Program-made: the position numbers and the translations under genes
Part shown: positions 26,585 to 38,169 of the stretch, one piece after another
How the letters are laid out: each line of letters begins with the position of its first letter
Numbering within the stretch: the stretch's first letter is position 1
Assembly: GCF_032452875.1 (NCBI RefSeq)
Contig: NC_083897.1
Span: 7,608,854 to 7,672,853, forward strand
Length of the DNA stretch: 64,000 bases
Origin: Bos javanicus
Taxonomy: Eukaryota > Chordata > Mammalia > Artiodactyla > Bovidae
Direction of reading: 5' to 3'
The notes under the pieces: generated by a model
Told to the model about the DNA's origin: nothing
What the model saw: only the letters and a program-made list of their open reading frames with translations
Databases searched by the model: none

Positions 26585-28345
26585 TCACTAAAACTATAAA
26601 ACTTCTGAAAGAAAACACAAGAGGAAGTCCGTGTGACCCTGGATTGGACAAAGAATTTTCAGAACACAAAAAGCACAATCCACTGTAAGAACTGATAAAC
26701 TGGACTTCATCAAAATTCAAAACGTTTTGTAATTCAAAAAACATCATTAAGAAAATGAAAAGACAAGCCACAGTAGGACAAAATGTTAGGAAATCACACA
26801 TGTGATAAGATAAAGGACTTTTATCCAAAATATAGAAAGATCTCTTGCAATTCAATGAAAAGAAGATAAGCAACCTGAATCTAAAAATGGATGAAAGATT
26901 TGAATAGACATTTTCCCAAAGAAGGCATACAAGTGGTTAATAATCTCATGAAAAGATGTTCACCATCATTAGTCAAAGGGGAAATGCAAATTAAAATTGC
27001 AGTGAGACACCTCTATATAGCCTCTGCTGCTGCTAAGTCACCCCCATATGTATAATCATTTTAATACCATTTATGGGGCTCTGCTGCTGCTAAGTCGCTT
27101 CAGTCATGTCCGACTCTGTGCGACCCCATAGACAGCAGCCTACCAAGCTCCCCCATCCCTGGGATTCTCCAGGCAAGAACACTGGAGTGGCTTGCCATTT
27201 CCTTCTCCAATGCATGAAAGGGAAAAGTGAAAGTGAAGTCGCTCAGTCGTGTCCAACCCTTAGCGACCCCATGGACTGCAGCCCACCAGGCTCCTCATTC
27301 CGTGGGATTTTCCAGGCAAGAGTACTGGAGTGGGGTGCCATTGCCTTCTCCAATATAGCCTCTAGAATGGCTATAATCAAAAAGACAGACAATACTAAGT
27401 GGTAACGAGGATGTGGAATGACTATAGCTCTCATCCATTAGTAGTGTGAATGCAAAATGCTACAGCCAGACTGGAAAACGGTTTGGCAGTCTCTTATAAT
27501 TAGACATACTTAAAATGACACAGAAATTCCACTCTTATTTACCTAAAAGAAAACATATATCCACACAAAGACTTACACACAAATGTTCATAGGAACTTGA
27601 TTTATTATAGCCAAAAGGTGGAAACCCGAATGTCCATCAACAAATGAATGGATAATCAAAATGGTATATCCATGCCACATTTGGAATGGGAAACTATTGA
27701 GCAACTAAAAAAAAAAAGAAGAAGAAGACTGATATATGCTAATACATGAACTTAGAAAACATGATGCTAAATGAAAGAAGCCAGATGCAAAATGCCACAT
27801 ACCATATGATTCCATGTCTTAAATTCCATTTATTGACTATCCCGTATTCTATTATTTCATTTGTCCAGAATAGGCAAATCAATAGAGACAGGAATCACGT
27901 TAATGATTTCTGAGGCCTTGGAGAGAGCAGAGAGGGATTAGAATGGGGGTCAGAATTAGGGTGAGGCAAGTGAGGCTGAGTACAGCAAGCACAAGGGTCA
28001 GATCCAGTCTTTATTTTAAAATTTGCTATTTTTTCATCATGAACTTTTGCATTAATTTTGATTTTTAAAAAATATTGCAGTAAAATGCTATTTATCTTGA
28101 TTAATGAGATTTGGGCACTTCCTTCAATAATGTGTGAGGGGCAAATGCCTCACTTGCCTCACCCTAGTCCCATCCCTATGGAGATTAACCACAAATGGGC
28201 TCAAGGGAAATTTTCAGAGTAATGGAAATGGTCCCAAACTGGATTGTGGCAATGGTTGCACAACTCTAAATTTACTAAATTTATTCATTGCACACTTACA
28301 TTGGTGGATTTTGTGGTATGCATATTTATCTCAGTGATGCTATTG
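26585..28345 (+). repeat. L1 (older L1M-like), ORF2 end and 3' UTR, split by SINE
   Basis: Sense L1 landmarks run in order: 'gataaactggacttcatcaa', 'ccaaagaaggcatacaagtg', 'atgaaaagatgttcaccatc', then after the SINE 'gatgtggaatgactatagct', 'tgttcataggaacttgattt', 'aatgtccatcaacaaatgaa', and the 3' UTR near 'gtcccaaactggattgtggc'. Many stops show that it is long dead. The Bov-A2 at 27026-27353 interrupts it. The boundary after about 27970 is uncertain. Confidence 0.8.
27016..27363 (-). repeat. Bov-A2 SINE with 40-bp extra segment and 10-bp TSD
   Basis: The insert (27026-27353) is flanked by tatagcctct at 27016-27025 and 27354-27363. On its own strand it is a two-monomer Bov-A2 ending in 'gacttagcagcagc', then about 40 bp of non-SINE sequence (near 27041-27080), then a second short 'gacttagcagcagc' tail before the TSD. 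The extra tail is explained in the findings. Confidence 0.9.
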
Positions 28346-28567
28346 AAGATATTGAATGTTAATGTCCTAGACTTCACCCACTTAAAGTGTTGACTCACCT
28401 AAACAAATGTCGTGGTGGATTCATAATCAGAAAATATTATAAGCAAATGTAACATCTATATAATCATAAAAAATGAGTTATTTCCTAAATAAAAAGTTTT
28501 AGCTTTGGTAAAATTGAACATGAATCCAAATACTGACCAGAGTCAATTATACAAACATATCAGTTTG

Positions 28568-29040
28568 GTTCAGTTCAGTCGCTCAGTCGTGTCCGACTCT
28601 GCAACCCCATGGACTGAAGCATGCCAGACCTCCCTGTCCATCACCAACTCCTGGAGTTTACTCAAACTCATGTCCATCGAGTCGGTGATGTCATACAACC
28701 ATCTCATCCTCTGTCATCCCCTTCTTCTCCTGCACTCAATCTTTCCCAGCATCAGGGTTTTTTCAAATGAGTCAGCTCTTCGCATGAGATGGCCAAAGTA
28801 TTGGAGTTTCAGCTTCAGCATGAATATTTCAGCTTCCAATAAATATTCAGGACTGATTTTCTTTAGGATGGGCTGGTTGGATCTCCTTGCAGTCCAAGGG
28901 ACTCTCAAGAGTCTTCTCCAATAGCACAGTTCAAAAGCATCAGTTCTTCAGTGCTCAGCTTTCTTTATAGTCCAACTCTCACATTCATACATGACCACTG
29001 GAAAAACCATAGCCTTGACTAGATGGACCTTTGTTGGCAA
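28568..29040 (-). mobile_element. BovB LINE 3' end, antisense (copy 1)
   Basis: The + strand starts with 'ttcagttcagtcgctcagtc', the reversed BovB 3' end, and runs 473 bp to 'cctttgttggcaa'. On the minus strand the first two-thirds is the reading that ends RVPWTARRSNQP, the C-terminal region of the BovB ORF, followed by the 3' UTR. It is severely 5'-truncated, with no RT core. Confidence 0.9.
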
Positions 29041-30624
29041 TAGGGATCTTTATTTAAACTAGGACTCAAGAGGTCACCTACCATGTTTTTATAGAGTACA
29101 TCATTTTGAGATTATCTACTTGGAACACAAATGGATTATCCATTTGTTTTTAAGTATTTATGCATATTGCCTTCATTTAAATGAGTTTAACAGTATAAAT
29201 CACTGGTGACCATCTTCAGCAGCTTTTTAATATAACATGTGTGGGTCAAGCCTCATTTGTCTAAGTCATTCTTTTTTGTCACCCTCCATCTGCTTGGTCA
29301 GGTTTTCCAAATTATTTCACTCCCTGTTCCTTTTGTGCTTAGAATGTGTGTCATTTTGTGATACCATCTGGGAGTTCATTCTTCTTGTCTGATTTCTTTT
29401 TAATGTTCACTTCAAGACACAAGGGTTTCTGGATGATCCTGTAATTGAATGATTTTAACATGACTGGTAACCTGTGTTGAGGCAATGCTAAAGACTTATT
29501 GAGGTTGGAGATTGTATTGGTTTCTGTAAGTGAATTTTCAGAACTAAAATTGTGGTTGCCCCACTGGAGTGCTGCATACTACTGTGCATACTCAAGCTGC
29601 ACCCTTAAAAGGTCATTTGTTTTTAGAAGTATTTCTGCATGTTGCCTCATTAAGTAACAACTTAAAATGATGGCCTAAAAATGACAAGCTGGAAAGATTC
29701 TTTATTTTCATTTTTTTGTAGCAGAATTTTAGCTGTGGCTCTTCTGTGGCACTGAAATATCTCAGGTACTTTTTTCAAGGTACAGATTTTATTATTCTGC
29801 ACTAGACACTTCCTATAGACCTTTCAAAGGTTTTGAGCATGGCCTTTGGTCAGAAATAAATTTTCCAACACACCTCAGTGCACATATGTGTACATAACAC
29901 AAGTTTCACCAGACGTTACCCTTACAGTGTGCCATGCATTCTGATATTCACGATTCTGTTCCATTTTTTTTTCCTGAATGCTGGTTTCAACTCAACCTGG
30001 CAAAGTAACAAGTATTATCCTTACTGTGCTTCTGAGTAATAAATTATTACCTTTACAAACTCTAAATTTTCTACCATATGAGTACTCTCTCCTTCAATAC
30101 TGTCTTTTATGTCCTTCAAAAGACCTTATATCTTTAAATCTCTTGATAATATGTTATACTTGTTAGTATACTTATTACATACAAGTAAGGAGGGAACATG
30201 TTTCTCCTTGTCTTGAGAATGCTACTGGTTATATATTTGTGCTCAACTATATAGCAGCAAACCCCACTGTAAGGTGCTCTTCTATTAACTGATTTAGAAA
30301 TTCCCAATAATCACATAGTTGCACTCTAAGATTCGTGGTTGCCTTCAGCTGTGAATGCCAGCATGATACTTTATTTCTGTTCAGTGGCCACACCTGGAAT
30401 GCAAACTTTCCAGCAAGCCCAGAATGTGAGCATGCACTGTACACTCTGGCTTTTATCAAAATTGAAACAATTGAAGGCATTATAAGAGACCACATTTTAA
30501 AGTAGAATTATCAAATATCATAGCATGAGGAAATCTCAGAGATAAATTAATCCAACTGCTTCTGTTTACTGAGGGCCCAGGAACAACAACCTTCTCTGAG
30601 TTCCCTCCGCATCTGGGCACTTAA

Positions 30625-30805
30625 CCTGTATTTTAATGTGAATTCTAATCCTCAAAACACTACCACGAGGTGGGCATTATACTTATTTTTCAGGTGCAGT
30701 TGATGCTCAGGTGAAACAATTTGCCTAGCCCTGCAAATAATGACAAAGCTAGTATTCAAACTCTAGTTCTAAAATCCATGCTCTTTCCACTTCATACTGA
30801 TTTTC
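30625..30805 (+). repeat. MIR SINE
   Basis: Sense MIR landmarks: 'gtgaattctaatcctcaaaa', 'cacgaggtgggcattatact', 'aatgacaaagctagtattca' and 'atccatgctctttccacttc'. Confidence 0.82.
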
Positions 30806-31409
30806 TCACATCATGACAAAGGAATAGTGCCTGGAGAGATAATGTCATGGAAGCCAAGGTCGTGGGGTTTCTAAGAGCCAGCAAGCAGTACAATTATTTC
30901 CACTACCACACACTGCCTCCCACTATCGACCTAATGGTACACTGTTTGTTCCATTCTTTCCCTCATGCTCAGCCCCAAGAGCTGTTTTCCAGGGAAAAAA
31001 ACAGCTGGCTGTTAAAGAAAGTAGGCAGTGAGCATTTAAGAATGCTACTGAACATGTGTTCACTCAAAGTAAAAGACGGGGAGATCAGCAATGAGACATC
31101 ACCAGGAAAACTGAGCATGATTCCATTGCCATCAAATTAAGCTATGAATGGAAACCTGGAGGCTTAAAGAGTCTATGTCAATTAGCTTTGATATTTTCAA
31201 CTACCCCAGTTGTTCAGAGTGACCAAGTCAGGTGAGACCGAATCACCTATAGAGAGAGTAATCAATGTAATAAGCTGAGGTTGTATTCATACACAAATGA
31301 ATTTCTAGGGGGAGTCAGGAGAGAAAGTATGAGGAGATTGCTTGCCTTTAACCTTCTTCCCCCTTGATTGGGGCATGGGGAGATAGCCAGTGGGTGTAGC
31401 CAGATGGAG

Positions 31410-31600
31410 GGAGCATAGTGATTAGGTGTGTGGGTGTTGGAGTTTGTCTCACCAGATTCACAATCTGCCTAGTTGTTGTGTAACGTAGGACAAGTAACTA
31501 AATCTTGCTAAGGCTCAGTTCCTCATCTATAAAATGTAAAGCACAGTGCCTGACCTATAGTAAGTTCTCAATACATAGTAGCGATTATCATTTTTAAACT
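31410..31600 (-). repeat. MIR SINE
   Basis: Antisense landmarks: 'agcatagtgattaggtgtgt', 'ggacaagtaactaaatcttg', 'ctcagttcctcatctataaa' and 'cagtgcctgacctatagtaa'. Confidence 0.82.
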
Positions 31601-34129
31601 GGCTGCTCTTAACCATGCTGGCTTCACAAATACCAATAGTTCATATTGCATTTGCATTTTAGTTCCTAATCCTCTTTAGGAATCCAATTGAAATTGTAGT
31701 CAGTGCCAGATAGCTGATTTCTGATGAGAAGTAACTGACAACATCCCTTTTTGAACCCCTAATGGGCTTTCCTTAAGGATTACACCACTTGCAAATATTT
31801 TGGTTGTATTATTCCGCAATGTCTTGCTAATATTGACAGGTGGTTGTAATTTTTTTTTTAAATCTGAAATGTATTTCCTTTGTAAAACGTTGATAGTACT
31901 GCTAAGCAGTCCAGAGTCTAAGTCCTCCCAGACAAATGCTCCCCCTGCTGACTTTCTCTAGAGCTGCAGGGACATCTGAGGGCCTGCCAAGTTCAAGATA
32001 CAAGGTTCCAGGGAATGACAACAGAGAAAATGGAAAGAACATGCTAACTTGAACCTGGTCGCTGTGTACACATTATTCCATGAGTATTATTGTCCTGTTA
32101 AGATTTGAAGATATCAATCCTTTGGACAAGAGGGCAGGGGATCCATTCCAGGTTAGCTGATATACAGATCCTCCTTTAAAATAGAAAGTATATGCAGAAG
32201 AATAAAATATACAAAGGGTAAAAAATGAATGGGATCAAACATAACAGGAGCTCGGGGGCTCCATTTAAAGTAATAACCTTTCCTTTACTGATGTAGGAGC
32301 AGGGTCTTAATCCTACTGTAAATTCACTTCAAAGCAGTAGTGGAGCGATAATAAATTAATTGTAATAGCAGGATTTTTTATTACAACTATTTCATGTCTT
32401 TTCTGCCTGAAAGCCCTAGTCTTAAGTTTTGGGGAGATGGTTAGTTATGCCCATCAGAGAAGACTAGAAGAGCAGAAGATGGATTCTGCACATTTAAAAA
32501 ATAATCTGTCATAGACACAACATTGAGTGGAGTGTAGGGATGATGCATACTTTGGAAGAAAGAAGGAAGCAAAGGAATGATGAAGAGTTTGTGCAAAGGA
32601 GAAGCAGTTTACAGTTCTAGCTCTTCATCTTCTGAAGCTAGTAAAGTGCAGATTTCAAAATTTACTTACAGGATGAAGGTTACAGCACATTGCTCACTTT
32701 TATTATCATTTTAGAGGCCATAAAATACATTTTATTATTAACTCAGAAACTCTAGTTTCTTCTGATTACAGATAACAGGAGCATTGTGTATTATTTTGCA
32801 ATGTTTTTATGTCTGTTTTTCTCTTGTTGCTAATTTCCTTTCATTAACTTCATGCCTCCACTTACATTCCTTCAAAAGGTATGATATGTTCCTTTAACAC
32901 ATTTATATAAATACTAAATGTGCAGCATTTTACAGTCATTTCATTATGCTAACCTCCAAATCTGTCTTGTGCAACAAAACTACTTGAAATGAATGTTAAG
33001 CATTTCGAAGCTGCATTAATGGAAGGAAAGATACTGAGAAATGACAGGTCTTTCTAACTCAACTATAAAGTCTTGTCTTGTTTTAATGGATCCTTTTAAA
33101 AATGTGATAGGGCTGACCCATCAGTCACTTTTTATATAGCCTCCATGTGAAATGTGGGTTTAAATGGCTATAGTTTCACTAATGAGAAAAGGGAAATGTG
33201 AAGATTTTTATAGAGCTTCTTCCCAGTTAGTTCCGCTGCACACATTCTCCGTAAAACAATTTAGGCATCACTGTCACACAAGGGAAGAAAGTGGTAGAAA
33301 TTCCAAGACTCTTGTCAAAGCCACTACTGTCTTAAGGGGAGAATGCTGAGTGCATTCAATGCTGATTCCCAGGAAGCTCCTTTTTCCATCTATGCTGATG
33401 CTTGTAGATACTATTTTACCATTTCTATGTGGATATTCACCAAAATTCTCTATGATCGTAGGTCTATTGTGGTATTAACTACATAACTGCCAAAATCAAT
33501 AACCATATAGACAAGAGGTCACAAAAAAGACCAGTTAGCTTTTTAAGTTTATTTTCGGTCATGTCAACAGACAATTTCAGCTAAGTCATATGGATTAACC
33601 ACATGATTATCTGAGTCAGCTATTAAGGTGGCCAAAATAACCAGGTTATGATATGCAGGCTTGATTTTAGATCACACAGATACAGTCAGAGTCTATTAGC
33701 TGCAATAGCATGACACCAATGTAATTTTCATAAATTACTGTGTTGTTCTCCACATTTCAAATAGATAATACATAAACTACCATTAGTATTCACGGCAGCA
33801 GAATACACCGCTTTCCATACCAAACCATGATTCTGGAAATACTCCAAAATCAGTTTTCCCCTTGATCTCCATAAAACCCTATCATCCCAAATAAGGATGG
33901 CATTCACAGCTCCATTCCAAATGAACAACAGATAATAAACAATAATTACCCAAACATGTTTGGTTTTCCTGCAACAGTATTTCTCAGAGTTTGTAGGAAA
34001 ATTGCTCCTTCTATAATCTACCCACCATTCTCGATTTTCTTATACAAAATGTGAATATTTTATACTGTAAAAATATGGGCATGTCTTTCCTCTTGTGTAC
34101 ATCTAGATGATTTATTTCCTATTTCTCAT

Positions 34130-34300
34130 CTCTTTGCCTCAGTTATTTATCTGTAGAATGCCTCCATTTTCTTATCTGTAAAATACGACTTAAGCACAGG
34201 GATGGAGGATTAAAAGAGTTGACACATGTAAACAATTAAAACAGAGTCTGGCACATAGGAAGTGCTTCTTAAGTGTTAGCTATTATTTTTTTTTAATTAC
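34130..34300 (-). repeat. MIR SINE
   Basis: Antisense landmarks: 'ttgcctcagttatttatctg', 'attttcttatctgtaaaata', 'ggattaaaagagttgacaca', 'gtctggcacataggaagtgc' and 'gttagctattatt'. Confidence 0.82.
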
Positions 34301-35286
34301 TACAAATGCCACTTTAAACATTCATCTTTTATATAGAAAAAGTATTTCCAGAGTCAGATCAGCACAGAATAAGTGAAATGTATATGTCAACAATGAAGAA
34401 AGACTATGAAAGTTACAAATTCATAATTGAAATATTCCATATGCTTTTAGCATTTGGAAGTGTGACATTCTTTCTGACTCATCCAGATGTTTTTACCTCT
34501 TCTTATTAAAAGGGAGATGTTCCCAGGTGAAATACTCAGAGAGTATAACTATTAGTTAGAAAAAATCTGTTGCAAAGCAGATTTGCACAGCCAAAAAACT
34601 AAAAGTGACTACACTCAGAAATAAATATGGGTTGTTTGAAGCATCCAGGGACCAACAGATATTACAGGCTTTAAAAAAACCAAGTAGTTTTTTTTTACAG
34701 TTAATCAATAAAGAATACTATTTATCAAAACATGTGCCAAAATGATTTGATCATAGTGTAAAATCTAAAACAACTGGATTTTCCAGAGGCTCAAAAAAGG
34801 TTATCTTGGGACACAGGAATTTAACTTTGCTTCCAAGTGGTAGAATGCATGTACAGACAGAGAAGAGCTTGACTTGCCAGCTTTCAGCCCAGAGCTGCCC
34901 TCTTCCCACAGAGCCTGGAGAGGTGCCAGGCTCCTACGCCTATTCTTGACTCTATGACAGAGCGGGTTCTTTTCCTGTGAGCTTTTCTGGGCATGAGAGA
35001 ACACAGCCTAACCAGGATGGAGCTATGCCTCAGAGAAGAACTATCCTCAGAATAATGTGGCAATGTTTTATGAAACCTAGCGACCACATTTCGTTTCTGC
35101 ACACAGAGCCAGCCTTCAGCAGCATTGCAAAGGAGGTGATGTTTCCTCAGGACAAGCCTGTATCCATCTTTAAGCATTCGGGGTTCTTACACTGCCCCCT
35201 AACTTCCCGCAGACCCTATCCCCAGGTACTCTCATGATGTAGGACCGTGGCTCTAATCCTGGATGCGCCCAAGGAGCTTTATGAAC

Positions 35287-35658
35287 ATGCTGCTGCTGGG
35301 GCTTCCCTGGCGGCTCAGTGGTAAAAACTCATCCTGACAATGCAGGAGGCGCAGGTTCAATCGCTGGTCCAGGAAGATCCCACATGTCGCGGAGCAACTA
35401 AGCCCGTGCACCGCAACTACTGAGCCTGTGCTCTACAGCCAGGGAGCTGCAATGAATGAGTCTGTGCGCTGCAACTACTGAAGCCCACGCGCCCGAGAGC
35501 CCCTGATCCACAATGAGAGAAGCCACCACCATGAGAAATCCACACACCGCAACTAGAGAGTAGCCCCCACTCGCCACAACTAGAGAAATGTCCGAGTGGC
35601 AAGGAAGACACAGCACAGCCAAAAATAAATAAATAAAAACTTTTCAAATGTTGCTGCT
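35287..35658 (+). repeat. Long CHR-type SINE with TSD
   Basis: The element (about 35298-35647) starts 'ggcttccctggcggctcagt', has 'ggttcaatcgctggtccagg', a long body with repeated 'ccgcaactac', and ends in 'aaaaataaataaataaaaac'. The flanks atgctgctgct (35287-35297) and atgttgctgct (35648-35658) are an 11-bp TSD with one mismatch. Confidence 0.88.
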
Positions 35659-35705
35659 TAGGCCCAACCCCCGGAGATTCTGATTTCATTGATCTGGGGT
35701 GGAGT

Positions 35706-35837
35706 CTGCTGCTGCTGCTGCTGCTGCTAAGTTGCTTCAGTCGTGTCCGACTCTGTGCGACCCCACAGACAGCAGCCCACCAGGCTCCGCTGTCCCTGGG
35801 ATTCTCCAGGCAAGAACACTGGAGTGGGTTGCCATTT
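35706..35837 (-). repeat. Bov-A2 monomer with (GCT)n
   Basis: The + strand starts with about seven CTG units, continues 'ctaagttgcttcagtcgtgt' and ends 'gagtgggttgccatttta'. It sits inside the MER5-like relic. A TTTTG-rich low-complexity run follows (about 35850-35885). Confidence 0.88.
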
Positions 35838-35945
35838 TATATTTTTTTGGTCATTGTGTTTTGTTTTGTTTTCTTTTGTTTTGTCTCAAGCTCCCCTGAT
35901 GACTTTGATATGCAGGCAGAGTTGAGAATCACTGATGGAGAAGAA

Positions 35946-36078
35946 CAGTATTTCTCAATTTGATCAGCAAACCACTGCCATCACCAGTGATGCTTAAAAA
36001 GTCCAGATTTTTGAGCACTCGGATATTCGGAATCTGCATTTTAACAAACACCCCAAGTAATGCCTATGCATAGTTACA
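35946..36078 (+). mobile_element. MER5-like relic, partial
   Basis: It begins 'cagtatttctcaatttgatc', and 'tcggaatctgcattttaaca' with 'accccaagtaatgcctatgc' follows MER5 order. The 3' end is missing. Confidence 0.6.
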
Positions 36079-36652
36079 TTCAAGAACAAGACGTTCCCTG
36101 ATTAAAACTTATGCATCATCTGTCCCATTCTCCACTAACTGGATATACTAATCCATAATGATATGAAAATAGGTGCTGTTGAAGTAAAGTGTGACATTTT
36201 GACCAAGCCTCCTGAAGAAACCTTGGAAGATAATCCCAATAGTAAGAATGTCTAGAGCAGACCAGTGAGGATGGTTTTATCTGTTTTGGTTATTTTGGTG
36301 AGGGAGCGTACAGACAAACGTTTTAGTGCCTCTCAAATCCTATTACACAACTAGTTTCCAACTTCACTTGAGCCAGCCTGTCCCATGTGCTTAGTCTCAG
36401 TTTTTCAAAGGGAAGAGTTTCAATCCCTGGATCAAAACTCCTGAGCCCCACTAGCCATTTATATGAAGATAATAATAAATATTATTTCATGGCCCCTTGC
36501 CTTGTGGTTAACCAACTTCACTAGAATGGCAACGTCTGTAGTAAATGTGTTTAAACTCACAGTGAATAGTGCTCATTTACTAGCATCTACTCATGTCTCC
36601 TCAAATACATAAAGGTTTTTGATTCTGTGTCTCCCATGACATCACCTTACAT

Positions 36653-36830
36653 TAGTGTTTGTCAACCTTGACTGCACATTGTAATCACCTGGCGAGATTT
36701 TTAAAAATACATACATCTGGGTTGCACCTCTCGGGTTCTGATTTCTTTGTTGGCTGAGTCTCATGCTGAGCATGAGAGGTTTAAGATCCCAGGTGATTCT
36801 GATGTACAGGCAAGGCTGGGAACCACCTGC
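36653..36830 (+). mobile_element. MER5-like hAT-Charlie relic
   Basis: It starts 'tagtgtttgtcaaccttgac' and runs through 'attgtaatcacctggcgaga', 'cgggttctgatttctttgtt' and 'cccaggtgattctgatgtac' to 'gggaaccacctgcc'. This is a full-length but diverged MER5 pattern. Confidence 0.8.
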
Positions 36831-37211
36831 CATAAAGGAAACAGAACAGTCTTCCCCAGGTGCGCCCAGCAAGGCTCACAGGAAGAGAATCAGGTAAGTA
36901 CAATGATTACATCTAAGCAGGAGCTGGCACAAAGAAGGTATTTATTTCTGTGATTAAATAAATAATCCTGCTTTGAAACCCGTAGGGGCCTGAAGAGCAT
37001 TATGCATGTACCATCATCCCATGCCATCATGCCATGCGGTGTTGCTGTCAACGTGTCATTCTGTTTGATGTGTTCATCCCCTGATATCATTGACTTCTCG
37101 ATTTCATCAGCTCCACTGAAATCATTCCTCTTTCCAAAAATAAAGATAAGGATTTCGTAAACTGAAACCTGGCCCCTCTGGGTCCGGATGGGTCTTTGTT
37201 TTGTTTTGTAG

Positions 37212-37410
37212 ATCACTCTCCGGGCGCATTGTTGGAGGGGTTTGGTGGTTCTTCACCCTGATCATTATTTCTTCCTATACTGCCAATCTCGCTGCTTTCT
37301 TGACTGTGGAGAGGATGGTTTCTCCCATAGAGAGTGCTGAAGACTTAGCTAAGCAGACTGAAATTGCATATGGGACCTTGGACTCCGGCTCAACAAAAGA
37401 GTTTTTCAGA
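37212..37410 (+). CDS. GRIA3: GRIA3 exon 12: M3 gate helix and start of S2
   Basis: This 199-bp exon is 1 nt plus 66 codons. Its first base completes the Arg codon begun in exon 11; the exon then reads SLSGRIVGGVWWFF to STKEFFR. The acceptor is ttgttttgtag and the donor is gtaagt. It encodes membrane helix M3 with the near-invariant SYTANLAAF gating motif (37273-37299), the M3-S2 linker LTVERMVSPIES, and the start of lobe S2. The Ser-Thr pair in GSTKEFF (37390-37395) is the glutamate gamma-carboxylate contact in AMPA receptors. The next exon should begin with the Arg-Ser-Lys of S2 and is not found in the remaining 26.6 kb. Confidence 0.98.
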
Positions 37411-37609
37411 GTAAGTGCTTTTCAGTTAATTGGGTCTGCTGGCTTTTATTTTACCACCTGCTCACAAAGGCAGATTCATGGTATTTTAAAGGAGGGTTGG
37501 GGAAGGGTGGAAATATTATCAAGGCAGAGCATCTTAAAGATAGAACTATTTGCTTGATGACCTACTTCATTGTCCTTTAGATCCAAGACTCGTGTGTGAC
37601 CTCACAAGT

Positions 37610-37740
37610 GGCATGGCAAGAGCACTGAGTTTGAACTCGCAGGTTGGAATCCCAACCTGCCACCAAGTGACTATTTATCCTTGGGCAGGTCATTTAACTT
37701 CTGTCAGCCTTGGTCCCCTTACTTGAATACTGAAGTCATT
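37610..37740 (-). repeat. MIR SINE
   Basis: Antisense landmarks: 'gcaagagcactgagtttgaa', 'gttggaatcccaacctgcca' and 'cttgggcaggtcatttaact', followed by 'ctgtcagccttggtcccctt'. Confidence 0.8.
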
Positions 37741-38169
37741 GAACTAAATATCTGTTCTCCTTTTTAGCTTTTACAAAAGCAGTGATTTTATGTCTCAGCA
37801 GTTCACTGACGTTAGGTGGTTGACTAAGAATCTGAGGAATCATGGACTATAAAATGACATTCTATTTTATACTTTGGTTTCCTATTGAAATGTATTTCAG
37901 TTGTTTCAAGCATTTCTGTACATGCAGATAATTCAATTTTCAGGGAAACTGATAACTGTTTTAATTTCTTAAGTAGATTTGTTGACCCCTTTCTGACCCA
38001 ACATAGGCCCAGTCTTAATAGGGGAAGCAAGTTGTTCACTAGTAAAAGTTAGTAAAGCATCAGCACTGTGAAGGAGAAAGGAGAAAGGAGATAGAACATT
38101 ATACAAGGATAATACAATGGACAAACCACTTTTACATAAAACATCAAGATCTTTGTTGTGTAGTAACTG

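Larger units (their letters stand above)
35243..35935 (+). mobile_element. MER5-like relic split by two SINEs
   Basis: Three pieces of one MER5-like element are separated by younger SINEs: 35243-35297 ('gtggctctaatcctggatgc'), 35648-35705 ('ggagattctgatttcattga' and 'tctggggtgga') and about 35885-35935 ('gatatgcaggcagagttgag', 'aatcactga'). Removing the CHR SINE and the Bov-A2 restores the MER5 order. Confidence 0.75.
26083..37211 (+). other. GRIA3 intron 11
   Basis: This 11,129-bp intron begins gtttgt and ends ttgttttgtag. It contains an old L1 (26585-28345) with a SINE insertion, a BovB tail (28568-29040), MIRs at 30625-30805, 31410-31600 and 34130-34300, and a cluster of MER5 relics and SINEs (35243-36830). 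The stretches 29041-30620, 31600-34130, 34300-35240 and 36080-36650 contain no repeat or gene I recognise. Confidence 0.85.

Noticed and set aside
35417..35689. Cys/Ser/Gly-rich minus-strand ORF
   Set aside because: It lies wholly within the long CHR SINE; similar readings occur wherever this SINE is present.
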